Program-made: the position numbers and the translations under genes
Shown: positions 15,007-25,070 of the stretch, in pieces
Numbering within the stretch: position 1 is the stretch's first letter
Layout: every line of letters starts with the position of its first letter
The notes under the pieces: model-generated
Databases searched by the model: none
Seen by the model: the letters and a program-made list of their open reading frames with translations, nothing else
What the model was told of the DNA's origin: nothing
From: JBBQKQ01 sp043719155
Lineage (GTDB): Bacteria > Patescibacteriota > Minisyncoccia > Phycocordibacterales > UBA5272
Reading direction: 5' to 3'
Assembly: GCA_043719155.1 (NCBI GenBank)
Contig: JAYSUJ010000038.1
Span: 1 to 61,506, forward strand
DNA: 61,506 bases

Positions 15007-17538
15007 CTAAACTTTGGAAAGTTTTTCATAAATTGTAAGCAGTTGAACAATTGCATTGTCTTGTGGGTGAATATAGGCACCGTATCTAGGGTCATTACTT
15101 TTAAACTCTTTTTTCAAAGCTACAAAATCCACTTTTCCACTTTCTATTTTTCTATCCAATCCAAAGCCATAAGGGTCGGCTATTGCCATCGTCCCAATGT
15201 TTCTAGTTCCGAACATTTTTTTTATACCCATGGCGTTTATTCTTGCAAATTCTTTTTCACCCCCACAAGAACGCATATTTACAAACACTACAGTTCCATT
15301 AAATTTTTGATATTTCTCTAGGGTATCTAGGGATCTATAAGCATGGTAACTATGCCCCATATGATGAAAGATCTGTGGTTTGTAGATCTCTATTGCCTTA
15401 GTTTTTACCCCACCTCCGGACTCTTTTGGAATTTTAGGTAGAGTCAGAACATGCCTCATAACTCCTAACCCAACTTTTTTTTCTAAAACAATGTAGCCGT
15501 CTTTTTTCAACCTTACGTTATTTACAATATTCCAACCTTTTCCTACACTTGCACCGTTTATTACTCCCGTTTTCTTATCATAGTCCAAGCCACCACCATT
15601 TGTAATAAGAAAATTATCTAGTGACCTATGTCCATCCCAGTGCTCTGAGCTTTGGGAAACACCCAAATCATCTGTGGTATCGTCATACGAAAAGGTCAAT
15701 TGAGTACTCACCAACACCTCTTTCCCATCAATAATTTCCTTTCTCCATAGCTCATCTTTACTAATTTCCTGATTTTTTTCTTGTAGAGTCAATTTATTTT
15801 TATCAAAAATGCTTTTAAAATTTTCTGGAATATTTCTATAATTTTTTGGGTCGTCAAAGTATTTTACGAGCAAAGCTGTCGCTACTTTTTGAGTCTCCGG
15901 GTCGTCACTCAATAGTTTAGCCTCCAAAAAACTTACAGTCATTTTATTTATTTCAGGACTACTACTAGCCAATAAATCGTAAACAGTTCCAAGGTCTTTA
16001 GCTTCAATTTTTTCAAATTTTGAAAAGAAATAAGTGTTGAAAATTTCTTTTTGTTGCTCTAATGTGCCCAAGTCAGTCAAAAACACATCCAATTGGTTAT
16101 GGATTGAAAGTGACCTCACAAAATTTATAAATTCTCCACTCGTGAGTTTATAGTTTCCATTTTGCTTTTGATTAAAAAAAGAATAGAGAGAGCCGCATTC
16201 TTTTTTCGACTTTTCTTTAAAGTCTTTGTATAAAAGTTCGCATTCACTTTTTAATTTACTTACAAAATCAAGTCCACCCTCTTCAAAATTTTTACGCTTA
16301 CCGTCACTGTTATATGCCAATTTGAAGGAGGAAAGATAGGCATCCGAGCCTGCTGTGGCCAATATCTCCAAAATTATTCGAGCGTTTAGATCCTTTAGAA
16401 CTTCAAGTCTTTTTTGATCAGATTGATTGTGTAAATTGTTCATTTTTAAAATAGGCCAAACAAACATTTTATCCCTGTCTTCATTTAAAATCAGCTTCAG
16501 TGCGGAATTGTCTGGTAGCTTGGCGGTAAGCTCAGTAAAATTTACAATATTTAAATCTTGAGACAAGCCAGGTGCTATTTTTTCAATTTCCAACCTTGTG
16601 TATTCATGCATAATGTTTTTCACGTTAGTTTCGGTAAGGTTTTCAGGGATAAGTATCTCTCCGCTCCTTATCCCGTTTACAACATAGTCACGGAAATCTG
16701 CATCTTGTATTAGGGCCTTGTTAAAATAAATAACCAAAGTCATGGCTTTGTCTTTTTCATTTTGAGAAGAAAATTTACCCATCATTTCTTCTAACTTTTC
16801 CCAATACTCATCCTGACTTGGGTATTTCGCCAATACCAACAAAGCAATTACTGAAGGAAAAGATTTGCTGCTACTATTTGTAAAAACCAAACTAAATTGA
16901 GGGTGAAGTAAAGCATCTAAGTAGCCTGAGAAAATATGCCCGTAGAAAAGAGGCCTATCTTTCAACATTTTCAAATTTCTCATAAAAGCCTCATTAGTTA
17001 AAAGGTCTTCCCTATCTTTTAAGGCATACACATCAGTCATTCCAAATTGACTGTTTTCATTTAAACCTCTTTTCAATAAAATATAGAAATCCAAATATTT
17101 TCTGTTTTCCAGAACAAACAAAGCTTTTTCAATATGTTCCGGATTGTCCGAAACCATGCTAGGCAAAACACCACTGTTTACCGTGTAGATGAAATTATTT
17201 AACCCATTTTCAGTTTTACTTACTATTCTAAAAAAGGAATTATGATAAAGTAGTCCTAGCACGTCTTCATATTTTATAACATTTCCAGATTCTCTTTTTG
17301 TTTCTTTTACGACCCTTTCCCCTATTTCTTTATACTTTATGTCTGAAAATTTTTTCTCAATACTTTTTTCCAATCTTTCAATATGAGCCTCTAACATTAG
17401 CAATTGTTCGATACCAGTTTGACCACTAGATTGAGCCTTTGCTTTAGGGGTTCCCAAAACAACTCCTGCCATGCTTGTAGCTGCCAACATGCCTACCCCA
17501 ATTCTCGATAATTTTTGATTAAACTCTTGTACTCCCAT
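15007..17538 (-). CDS. Large secreted protein with C-terminal His/Cys dyad, paralog 1
   Basis: This 843-residue protein has a signal-peptide-like N terminus (hydrophobic run about 13-29, then KAKAQ). The bulk is an unrecognised helical region. The last 250 residues are strongly conserved with the neighbouring paralog: GGGLDYDKKTG, then GHSYH (His729) and VNMRSCGG (Cys758). The order of a hydrophobic strand with HGH-like motif, about 30 residues, then a strand ending in SCGG resembles the His/Cys dyad of clan CD (caspase/gingipain-like) peptidases; this is motif-level inference. It ends 27 nt before pilC and may be surface or pilus associated. Confidence 0.7.
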   Translation of the reverse strand: MGVQEFNQKLSRIGVGMLAATSMAGVVLGTPKAKAQSSGQTGIEQLLMLEAHIERLEKSIEKKFSDIKYKEIGERVVKETKRESGNVIKYEDVLGLLYHNSFFRIVSKTENGLNNFIYTVNSGVLPSMVSDNPEHIEKALFVLENRKYLDFYILLKRGLNENSQFGMTDVYALKDREDLLTNEAFMRNLKMLKDRPLFYGHIFSGYLDALLHPQFSLVFTNSSSKSFPSVIALLVLAKYPSQDEYWEKLEEMMGKFSSQNEKDKAMTLVIYFNKALIQDADFRDYVVNGIRSGEILIPENLTETNVKNIMHEYTRLEIEKIAPGLSQDLNIVNFTELTAKLPDNSALKLILNEDRDKMFVWPILKMNNLHNQSDQKRLEVLKDLNARIILEILATAGSDAYLSSFKLAYNSDGKRKNFEEGGLDFVSKLKSECELLYKDFKEKSKKECGSLYSFFNQKQNGNYKLTSGEFINFVRSLSIHNQLDVFLTDLGTLEQQKEIFNTYFFSKFEKIEAKDLGTVYDLLASSSPEINKMTVSFLEAKLLSDDPETQKVATALLVKYFDDPKNYRNIPENFKSIFDKNKLTLQEKNQEISKDELWRKEIIDGKEVLVSTQLTFSYDDTTDDLGVSQSSEHWDGHRSLDNFLITNGGGLDYDKKTGVINGASVGKGWNIVNNVRLKKDGYIVLEKKVGLGVMRHVLTLPKIPKESGGGVKTKAIEIYKPQIFHHMGHSYHAYRSLDTLEKYQKFNGTVVFVNMRSCGGEKEFARINAMGIKKMFGTRNIGTMAIADPYGFGLDRKIESGKVDFVALKKEFKSNDPRYGAYIHPQDNAIVQLLTIYEKLSKV

Positions 17539-17582
17539 ACTTTTTTATTAAATAGCTTATTTCATTAAAGTATACTGTAAAA

Positions 17583-20057
17583 TTACTTTTTAGTCCCATC
17601 TTTCTCAACTTGGTCGTACAAAGATCTTAGTTGAACTGTCACATTGTCCTGTGGCCAAATGTAAAACTGGTATCTTGGATCGTTATTTTTAAATTGAGCT
17701 TTAAATTTTTCAAAATCAACTTGCCCTGCTTCAATACGTTTGTTTAACTCGAGTGAAAAAGGGTCATTAACCCTCATGGTTCCAACCCCCCTTGTCCCAA
17801 ACATTTTAAAAACACCCATGTCATAAAGTTTGGAAAATTCTCGCTCCCCTCCGCAAGATCTCAAATTTGTAAATACTACATTACCACCACTGCTGATGTA
17901 GCTGTTTATCAAATCCAAACTCTTGCTTCGAGCATGATAGCTGTGGCCGATATGATTTATAATCTGTGGTTTAAATATACCCAAGACAACATCTGCACTA
18001 CTAAAATCTGAAGTTACCTCTACTGGCTCCTTAGGCAAAGTTATAATGTGACGCATAATCCCCAGTTTTACTCTTTTTTCTAATACCAAATATCCATTTT
18101 TTTTAAAAGTTGTCTCATTTTTAATTTTCCAATCCTTTCCAACTGTGGCAGATAGTATTTCTCCAGTGACTTTATCAAATTTTAACCCCCCTCCATTAAC
18201 TTTTAACAAGTTGTCTACGGACTGATGTCCGTCCCATTGTGCATGGTTTTTACTATCTTTAGTATCGTCGTAAGAAAGCGAGACTTGGGTACTAATAAAA
18301 GTTTCCTTACCTTCGACAATTTCCTTCCTCCATAAGTCTTGAAATTTCAAGCTTGTGTTTTTACTTTCCATGTGCGTCTGGTATTTTTCAAAAGTTGCAG
18401 TAAAAGAATCTGGAACAACAACGATTCCTCTATTTTTATGAAAATATTTCAATAAAAGTGTAGTGGCTGTGTTTCTAGTCTCCATGTCAGTACTTTCAAG
18501 CTTTTTAAGCAGGAAATGATAAGTCATGTCGTTTACTTTTTTACTTTTAGTATCCAACAAATCGTAAATTGAGTTTAAATCTGAAATGCTAATTTTTTCA
18601 TATTGACTGTAAAAGTACAAATTCAGGATTTCCTTTTGATTTTCAAATGAGCCCAAGTCATTTAAGAAAAATTGCAAATAATTATGAAGTGAGAGAGACT
18701 TAATCAGCAACACGAACTCTGCACTACTCAACCTATATTCACCATCTTTAATTTTGAGAAAATAAGCATGCAATGTTCCACATTCTGCCTTGGCTTTTTC
18801 GAGCATGCCTTTATATATAGTTTCGCATTCCGCTTTCACTTTTCCAACAAAATCCATTGCTAACTCCTCTCTAGTTTTACTTTTATTATCATTGTTGTAA
18901 GCCAGCTTAAATGAGGAGAGGTAGGCATCTGGACCAGCAGTTGTTAATATTTCTAAAATAGCTCTTGCACTATATGGTTTTAGAACAGCTAATCTTTTTT
19001 GGTCAGACTCGTTATGTAACAAGTTTATATCTAAAATTGGCTGAGTAAATATTTCAGCCCTACTTTCACTAAGAATTATTTCTAATGCAGAGCCAACTTC
19101 CAGTTTTTTCATCAATTCGAGATAATTATTAATATCTAACATATTTACGTGTACACCCATTTTCTCAACCAACTCAAAGTTAACATAGGCAGCGTTTATG
19201 TTACCAACAAGCCTCGTCACAGCTTCATGAGTTACATCTTGGAAAAGATTTGCTACTTCAGAGCCTAAAAAATCTGCGTATTTTTGATCGTAAAGTAAGT
19301 TCTTATCTGCTGCAATTAAAAAAATGGCCAGGCCACCGCTCTTATCAGTAGAGCTGGCCTGCAACCGTCTAAATATATCCCAATACTTGTCACTTTCCTC
19401 CAAGTTTTTAAGCTTCTCGAAAGCAAAATGTTGAAAGGCTGTTCTGTTTTCGGTTTGAGTATGTAAAATATTAAAATGTGGACTAACCAGTGTTTGTAAA
19501 TATTTATTAAACAACTTCGAGTAGTTGACACCTACCCCGGACAAAGATTTTAAATTTTCAAAGGCTTTAGGGTCTTCAAAGAAATCTGGGGACGAGAGAA
19601 GATAAGCCATATCACTAAAATGCATTCCGAACATTTTTTCTTTTCGAAACTTAGCAAATAGTTCCACCAATTTAAAATTTTCCAAAACAGAAATAACTAG
19701 TCTTGTTTCTGGATCTCCTTTTGGGGAAACTAGCATTTTTGCTGGACTAATTCCCAAGTTTACACCAGCAACAAAATTATCTAAAATTGTTTTTGACTCA
19801 CAGATTTTTTTGAAAATTGGGTAATTAGAATATTCTTCTTGTATTTCCCTGAGAGTAATCTGTCCTCTCGTTTCGGAAACTATTTTTTTATAAGCTTCAG
19901 CAAGATTTAAAGTTTCACTTTGACTGGTGGGCAACCTGTTTGCTTCTTGGGCATTTACAGGTACGCTGAGTATGGCTACAGAAGCTACAGCCACTCTGGC
20001 TACATTCCTGAACTCTCTACTAAATCCTCGAATTTTTAAAAAACTACCTAGGGTCAT
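17583..20057 (-). CDS. Large secreted protein with C-terminal His/Cys dyad, paralog 2
   Basis: This 824-residue protein is a full-length paralog of its neighbour; conserved blocks include SDQKRL, AYLSSFKLAYN and GGGLKFDKVTGE. It has a signal peptide (hydrophobic 20-35, cleavage probably near VNAQEA) and the same C-terminal dyad: GHSYH with His705, TNLRSCGG with Cys735. The pair arose by tandem duplication. Function is unknown. The presence of two diverged copies next to pilC suggests exported enzymes or adhesins. A terminator and a small gene lie upstream. Confidence 0.7.
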   Translation of the reverse strand: MTLGSFLKIRGFSREFRNVARVAVASVAILSVPVNAQEANRLPTSQSETLNLAEAYKKIVSETRGQITLREIQEEYSNYPIFKKICESKTILDNFVAGVNLGISPAKMLVSPKGDPETRLVISVLENFKLVELFAKFRKEKMFGMHFSDMAYLLSSPDFFEDPKAFENLKSLSGVGVNYSKLFNKYLQTLVSPHFNILHTQTENRTAFQHFAFEKLKNLEESDKYWDIFRRLQASSTDKSGGLAIFLIAADKNLLYDQKYADFLGSEVANLFQDVTHEAVTRLVGNINAAYVNFELVEKMGVHVNMLDINNYLELMKKLEVGSALEIILSESRAEIFTQPILDINLLHNESDQKRLAVLKPYSARAILEILTTAGPDAYLSSFKLAYNNDNKSKTREELAMDFVGKVKAECETIYKGMLEKAKAECGTLHAYFLKIKDGEYRLSSAEFVLLIKSLSLHNYLQFFLNDLGSFENQKEILNLYFYSQYEKISISDLNSIYDLLDTKSKKVNDMTYHFLLKKLESTDMETRNTATTLLLKYFHKNRGIVVVPDSFTATFEKYQTHMESKNTSLKFQDLWRKEIVEGKETFISTQVSLSYDDTKDSKNHAQWDGHQSVDNLLKVNGGGLKFDKVTGEILSATVGKDWKIKNETTFKKNGYLVLEKRVKLGIMRHIITLPKEPVEVTSDFSSADVVLGIFKPQIINHIGHSYHARSKSLDLINSYISSGGNVVFTNLRSCGGEREFSKLYDMGVFKMFGTRGVGTMRVNDPFSLELNKRIEAGQVDFEKFKAQFKNNDPRYQFYIWPQDNVTVQLRSLYDQVEKDGTKK

Positions 20058-20118
20058 ATTTTTATATTAACAAAAGTATACTGTTTTTTTGAGCTTCTGC
20101 AATTTTTGAAAAGAAAAA

Positions 20119-20140
20119 GGCGGCACGCTTGCGTGCCGCC
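20119..20140 (-). terminator. GC-rich terminator of the small gene at 20171
   Basis: A perfect 10-bp stem GGCGGCACGC/GCGTGCCGCC with a 2-nt centre is followed on the minus strand by TTTTTC. It resembles the terminator of the other small GC-rich gene at 59433-59456. Confidence 0.85.
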
Positions 20141-20170
20141 TTCGGCTTGTTTTAAGCCAAGCTCAACTTT

Positions 20171-20359
20171 TTACCAGTCGAGACTTGGTTTGCAACAGCC
20201 GGGTTGCCGAGGCACAGGTTCAGGTGCCGCAGCTGCCGTCTCAGGAGCCTCGACTGGTACATGGGTCTGGTCTGGGAGCTGAGTCGCCTCAACCCGGACC
20301 TCCTCTACTGTTCCATCTGCTTTGAAGATTTTTGCGATAAAATTGTAAACTTTGGACAT
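20171..20359 (-). CDS. Small GC-rich hypothetical protein
   Basis: This 62-residue protein begins MSKVYNFIAKIF and then has an Ala/Pro/Glu-rich stretch (about 36-52) and a CC pair near the end. It has one of the few good Shine-Dalgarno sites in the window (AGGAG 6 nt before the ATG) and its own strong terminator. Its GC content is well above that of its neighbours. These features suggest a strongly expressed small protein; function unknown. Confidence 0.7.
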   Translation of the reverse strand: MSKVYNFIAKIFKADGTVEEVRVEATQLPDQTHVPVEAPETAAAAPEPVPRQPGCCKPSLDW

Positions 20360-20418
20360 CCCAGTCTCCTGTTTGATGTCGTTTCTAGCTTAAACATTCT
20401 AAATTATACATTAAAATA

Positions 20419-21759
20419 TTAAAAAGTCAAATCTCGTATTGGTGATATTAACCTCAGGAGAACAGCCAAACGGAGCGCCTCATCTTCTATTTCATATATA
20501 AGTTTTTTCAAAGAAATGTAGCTATCCTGAACAAAATATGGAACGTTTACTGAAAACTGTTTTTCAAATTCTAAGAAGTCTGCTATTTCTTTTGGGTATA
20601 ATTCCCTATAAGCTTTTAAATTTTCCAATTCACTTTTATTGAACTTTTCATGCTCACCAAAAGTTATTTGCTCACCATTTAAAATTTTTTGATTTTTCCT
20701 ATTACAGTACACGTCCAATACTTTTAATAAAAATTTGGCCGCGTCCCTTTTTTTATATACCCCTTCTAGACTCCTATGCTCTTCTGCCATCCTGGACTCA
20801 AGTCTTTGAAATGTTTCTGCTAGTTTTGGGAAAAGCTCAAGCTGCAGTTTCGAAAAGTCTATCCCTTTCAAATATTCCCCTATTCTTTTTAGAAAACGTT
20901 TTCTCATTTCTATGTCTGTCATACCTATACCTCGGACATCTTCACCCTTTGCTATAGCCTGAAAAGCTCTAAAACTTTCTAAAATTTCATATAAAATACT
21001 TTGCTTAAAGTCACAAACCACTAACAGCTTTTCGTCACTGGTTTCCATATCTAATTGACTTCCTTTTGGTATTTTATTAAAATCAAGTACTTGTATTTCT
21101 TGGTCTTCTTTAATTAAATTCACAGGGAAGCTCGAAACTCCGTATAAACTTAGCATAAATACCTCCTCCTTAACGCTAACTATTAGAAACGGATGATTGA
21201 CTCCAATTGCAAGTTTTGGAATAAACCCAGCTTTTAAGAGCATTGCTGCCAAGACTTGCACAAACCCCAAACAATTTATCCCTAAGTATTTTTTAGAAAT
21301 CTGTGGAGTAAAACCGTATTCATAATAGTCTTTTCCATCGGCTTTTATCCTATCCATAACGCTTTTAAAAATTAAAAACATAAGGTCTATTTCAGTTAGC
21401 CCATAAGCATTTTCAAGGAGTTCGTTAGTAAACTTTGCTCTTTTTACATTGTGTCTTAATATCTCTCGAATTCTCTCTTGACTTATATCTACTGGCTTTA
21501 CATAACCTTTATAATCAAAAAGATGATACATTTGATAGTAGTGTAAATATTCATCCAAAATAGCATCTACAAGTTCGCTTGTTTTGTTTGGGTCAAATTC
21601 AGTTATTTTTCTTTTACTCAAAACAATCTCGTTAAATAGTGCAGTTATTTCTGCCTTATGGACTTCGCTTTCAATCTGTGGAACTTCTTTTTTTTCTGGG
21701 TTTACAACAGCTACTCTTTTAGGCCCAAATTTTTCAAATATTTTTGACAGGGAAATCAT
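20419..21759 (-). CDS. Transglutaminase-like cysteine peptidase-fold protein at the end of the pilus operon
   Basis: This 446-residue protein has a central segment with Cys163 (LGINCLGF), followed about 26 residues later by His189 (GVNHPFLIV) and then strand-like sequence. This resembles the Cys/His arrangement of transglutaminase-like and related papain-fold domains. The flanking regions are helical, with no signal peptide. It starts 9 nt after the pilT stop and is the last gene of the pil operon, so it may modify or process a pilus component or regulate retraction; this is inference. Confidence 0.6.
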   Translation of the reverse strand: MISLSKIFEKFGPKRVAVVNPEKKEVPQIESEVHKAEITALFNEIVLSKRKITEFDPNKTSELVDAILDEYLHYYQMYHLFDYKGYVKPVDISQERIREILRHNVKRAKFTNELLENAYGLTEIDLMFLIFKSVMDRIKADGKDYYEYGFTPQISKKYLGINCLGFVQVLAAMLLKAGFIPKLAIGVNHPFLIVSVKEEVFMLSLYGVSSFPVNLIKEDQEIQVLDFNKIPKGSQLDMETSDEKLLVVCDFKQSILYEILESFRAFQAIAKGEDVRGIGMTDIEMRKRFLKRIGEYLKGIDFSKLQLELFPKLAETFQRLESRMAEEHRSLEGVYKKRDAAKFLLKVLDVYCNRKNQKILNGEQITFGEHEKFNKSELENLKAYRELYPKEIADFLEFEKQFSVNVPYFVQDSYISLKKLIYEIEDEALRLAVLLRLISPIRDLTF

Positions 21760-21768
21760 GGTCAGAAA

Positions 21769-22830
21769 TTATTGCCCTATGAGCGACAGCAAAGTTTCTT
21801 TATCTTGCGAATAGTTTAATGCTGTTTCCCGAGAAATAGTTCCTGAGAAAAAAAGTTGAGAAAGTGAGCGATTATATGACACGTGCCCATCTCCCATTCC
21901 ATTTTCAATTGTTAAGTCCAAGTCTTTCACTCTGCCTTCACGAATTAAATGCGACACAGCAGGGGTGTTTAGCATCAACTCATAAGCTGGTACAAGCTTT
22001 CCGTCGATAGTTGGCACAAGCTTTTGTGAAAACACTCCCAGCAAGGAAACCGAAAGCTCGACACGAATTTGTTTTTGCTCCTCTGCTTTAAAAACATCAA
22101 TTATTCTTTCTATAGATTGAGAAGCGTTGTTGGTATGCAGTGTCGAAAATACAAAATGTCCCGTTTGAGCAGAAGTAACTGCCATGCGTATTGTTTCCAC
22201 ATTTCGCATTTCCCCTACCACCATCACGTCAGCATCTTCTCGTAGAGCATTTTTTAATGCACTTTCAAAATCTGGTACATCAATGCCAATTTCTCTTTGA
22301 TCTACAAAAGACAATTCATCCTCATAGAAAAATTCTATTGGGTCCTCTATAGTTATGATGTGTTTTTGTTTGGTTCTATTTATTAAGGAAATCATAGAGG
22401 CAACAGTAGTTGATTTGCCATTTCCAACAGAGCCAGTTACCAAAAAGAAACCTTGTTCTCGCATGGCTATATCTTTCAAGACTTCTGGCAAGCTGAGCTC
22501 CTCTATTTTTTTTATTACAGGTATTAAGCGCAATGTCACTGCCAATTTCCCCCTTTCTACAAAAGCATTTCCACGAAGTCTGCGACCAAGCGCAATATGC
22601 GAAAAGTCGACACTTTTTTCTTTAGAGTATAGTTCCATTTTATCTTTTGCTAGAAAAGTTCTTATCAATTCTAAAATATCTGCCCTAGAAAAAGGTTCGA
22701 CCTCAACTGTAGGCTCTACAATTTTTTTACTTCGAGTATAAGCAACCCTGTCCTCTCGTATATGCAAATCTGAACCATTGATATTAATAAGTTTTTGTAA
22801 GCAATTTGTAAATTTATCTTGGGCATTCAT
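21769..22830 (-). CDS. pilT: PilT-like retraction ATPase
   Basis: This 353-residue secretion ATPase has Walker A (GSVGNGKST, 133-141), the Asp box (IITIEDPIE), Walker B (VMVVGEMRN) and the His box (GHFVFSTLHTN). The short N-terminal domain, lacking the N1 domain of PilB, and the PilT-type size identify it as the twitching retraction motor rather than the assembly ATPase. It hydrolyses ATP at the inner-membrane base of the pilus. It lies between pilB (50 nt upstream) and the transglutaminase-like gene. Confidence 0.9.
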   Translation of the reverse strand: MNAQDKFTNCLQKLININGSDLHIREDRVAYTRSKKIVEPTVEVEPFSRADILELIRTFLAKDKMELYSKEKSVDFSHIALGRRLRGNAFVERGKLAVTLRLIPVIKKIEELSLPEVLKDIAMREQGFFLVTGSVGNGKSTTVASMISLINRTKQKHIITIEDPIEFFYEDELSFVDQREIGIDVPDFESALKNALREDADVMVVGEMRNVETIRMAVTSAQTGHFVFSTLHTNNASQSIERIIDVFKAEEQKQIRVELSVSLLGVFSQKLVPTIDGKLVPAYELMLNTPAVSHLIREGRVKDLDLTIENGMGDGHVSYNRSLSQLFFSGTISRETALNYSQDKETLLSLIGQ

Positions 22831-22880
22831 ATTTAGTTTTATTAAATTTAGTATAGCAATAAATTTATATATTTAAAAAA

Positions 22881-24611
22881 CTATAACCCCATACTTTCCC
22901 GAAAAGGCACTGTGCCATTCATAGATTTTAATAGCGCGTCTTCTTTTAAAGTAATCATACCTTTTTCGCGGGCGATTTTAAAAATCTCATTTTCATCCGC
23001 TTTTTTTAAAATCGCCTTTTCAACATCCTTATCTACTTCCAACATTTCAAAAACAGCAATTCGCCCCTCTGTTCCCGACCTTGACCTGGTACTTGGTTTC
23101 TGAGCATGTAAACTATCTGTAAAAGGCATATTACTCAGAAACTCCGGACTCAAGTCTCCAAATTGTTTTTTAATCATTTCTTTATAACTTCCTTCAATGG
23201 GTATAATCTCCTGAGGTGTATCAGCACTGTCTGGTACAAGCTTATGAACTAGCCTTTGGGCGATAATCAGCTTTACTGTTGGCGCAATAAGATAATGTGG
23301 TATTCCCATTTCTACAAGTCTAGTAATTGTTGAGATAGCGGTATTGGTGTGAATAGTAGAGAAAACCAGGTGACCTGTAAGTGCAGCTTGCACTGCAAGT
23401 TCTGCTGTTTCTGCATCCCGGATTTCCCCAACCATAATCACATCTGGATCCTGACGCAAAATACTACGCAAACCATTTGCAAAAGTGTATCCAATCTCAG
23501 GTGCTACTTGTGACTGATTTACACCTCCTACAGAATATTCGATAGGGTCTTCTAGAGATACAATGTTTCTACCTTCTTTGTCTAAGGCGTTTAGCATAGA
23601 GTACAAAGTAGATGTTTTTCCAGAGCCTGTAGGGCCAGTAACCAAGACTATTCCATAAGGGAAATTTAAGGCCTCTTTTACCACTGCCAAATGTGGAGGA
23701 TACATCTGTAAAGAGTCCATATCCCTTACGCCTCTGTAGGTATCCAAAATACGTAAAACAACTTTTTCTCCAAAATATGACGGCATAGTGGACACACGAA
23801 AATCTATCTTTCTTCCCTCATAATCAATAGAAAAATGTCCGTCTTGTGGCTTTCTTCTTTCATCTAGTTTTAAGTTCGACAAGATTTTTATACGCGCAAC
23901 GATAGCCTGATGTTGAGTCATAGGTATTTCTCTCACCGTCACCAAATCTCCATCCACTCTATATCTGAAATGCACATCCGAGGCAGAGGCCTCTATGTGT
24001 ATATCTGATGCTCCTTTTTTTATCGCCTCTGCAACCACGTCACGGACAAGTCGCACCACTGGACTGTCGTCAACTTTTATTTCAGTTCCATTTTGATTAT
24101 TAAACTTAATACCGACATTACTAGCATTTTTCTGTAACACGTCTGAAACTTCACTCTCTTCAACTTTATTAATTTTCTTACCGAAATACAAACCAATATA
24201 ATCTTCAAATTGGCTTTGGGTTAAGACAAAAAATTTATAGTTTTTATTTCCCCAAGCTTTAGCTAAAAAAACTGCCGCATCTTTTAATCCATTGATTTCT
24301 GGGTCTACAACACCAAGAGAGACTGTTGTTTCATCTTCACCGAGAAAAATCATCTTATAATGTTTTGAAGATTCCCCAGAAAGTTTTTTAACCACATCAA
24401 CAGTTGGGTCTTCACCTATCCACCTTGGTAAGTCATAAACCTTACTCTTAGCGTCAGCTATTTTTTCCGATGGAATTTGAAAAGATTTAACTATTTCTTC
24501 AAAATCTTCTCCCGCTGCTAACTTTTGATTTATAGAAAGTACTCGATCTGGGGAAAGTAAACCTTGATTTTCTAATACTTTTAAAATTTCCGACTTTAGA
24601 TTTTGTGGCAT
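22881..24611 (-). CDS. pilB: PilB/GspE-family pilus assembly ATPase
   Basis: This 576-residue protein has an N-terminal T2SSE_N-like domain (about 1-150) and a C-terminal secretion ATPase domain. The latter has Walker A (GPTGSGKTS), the Asp box (IVSLEDPIE), Walker B (VIMVGEIRD) and the His box (GHLVFSTIHTN). The tetracysteine zinc motif common in GspE/PilB is missing: the region after the His box has no Cys pairs. It powers pilus extension through PilC. Its stop lies 50 nt before the pilT start, and its start is 3 nt after the preceding gene's stop. Confidence 0.93.
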   Translation of the reverse strand: MPQNLKSEILKVLENQGLLSPDRVLSINQKLAAGEDFEEIVKSFQIPSEKIADAKSKVYDLPRWIGEDPTVDVVKKLSGESSKHYKMIFLGEDETTVSLGVVDPEINGLKDAAVFLAKAWGNKNYKFFVLTQSQFEDYIGLYFGKKINKVEESEVSDVLQKNASNVGIKFNNQNGTEIKVDDSPVVRLVRDVVAEAIKKGASDIHIEASASDVHFRYRVDGDLVTVREIPMTQHQAIVARIKILSNLKLDERRKPQDGHFSIDYEGRKIDFRVSTMPSYFGEKVVLRILDTYRGVRDMDSLQMYPPHLAVVKEALNFPYGIVLVTGPTGSGKTSTLYSMLNALDKEGRNIVSLEDPIEYSVGGVNQSQVAPEIGYTFANGLRSILRQDPDVIMVGEIRDAETAELAVQAALTGHLVFSTIHTNTAISTITRLVEMGIPHYLIAPTVKLIIAQRLVHKLVPDSADTPQEIIPIEGSYKEMIKKQFGDLSPEFLSNMPFTDSLHAQKPSTRSRSGTEGRIAVFEMLEVDKDVEKAILKKADENEIFKIAREKGMITLKEDALLKSMNGTVPFRESMGL

Positions 24612-24614
24612 AGT

Positions 24615-25055
24615 TTAGCGTCTTATCCTGGCTCCACTTACAGCTCTCACAGACTGATTGTTGTTTACAGCTCTTTGATTACTATAAACAACTGCCCCAA
24701 CAGAAGAGGTTGCCTTTGCTGCCACAACAACAAAATTACCGACGAATGGGTTATTCTTTCCAAAGTTTACCAAGGTCTGCGTGTCAACTGGGAAAGCTGG
24801 GAGCGGGGCTAGACTTTGAAAATATGGAGACGTAAGTGTTTTTGTATCCAAAGTTATTCGGTCTAAAGACAACAGCAAGTCTGCAGTTTCTGCAGAAGCT
24901 AAGCGCGAATTTGCCAATTCATTACCACTTGTTAGTATTACAATTTGTTCAAATATAAAGTCTTTACTCATAACCAAACCAAACATTACAATCATTACAA
25001 TAAGGATTAAATATAAAGACATTGGTCGCGAGTTGTTTGATGTTATGTTTTGCAT
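24615..25055 (-). CDS. Small membrane-anchored pilus protein, PilP-like by position
   Basis: This 146-residue protein has one N-terminal membrane helix (about 14-32) and an exported C-terminal part. The motif GKNNPF near residue 100 recalls the RRNPF-type motif of PilP lipoproteins. It lies between pilO and pilB in a tight operon, as PilP-like genes do in pil clusters. Similarity is too weak to be sure. It probably joins the PilM-N-O alignment complex. Confidence 0.6.
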   Translation of the reverse strand: MQNITSNNSRPMSLYLILIVMIVMFGLVMSKDFIFEQIVILTSGNELANSRLASAETADLLLSLDRITLDTKTLTSPYFQSLAPLPAFPVDTQTLVNFGKNNPFVGNFVVVAAKATSSVGAVVYSNQRAVNNNQSVRAVSGARIRR

Positions 25056-25070
25056 ATCTATTTTAATAAA

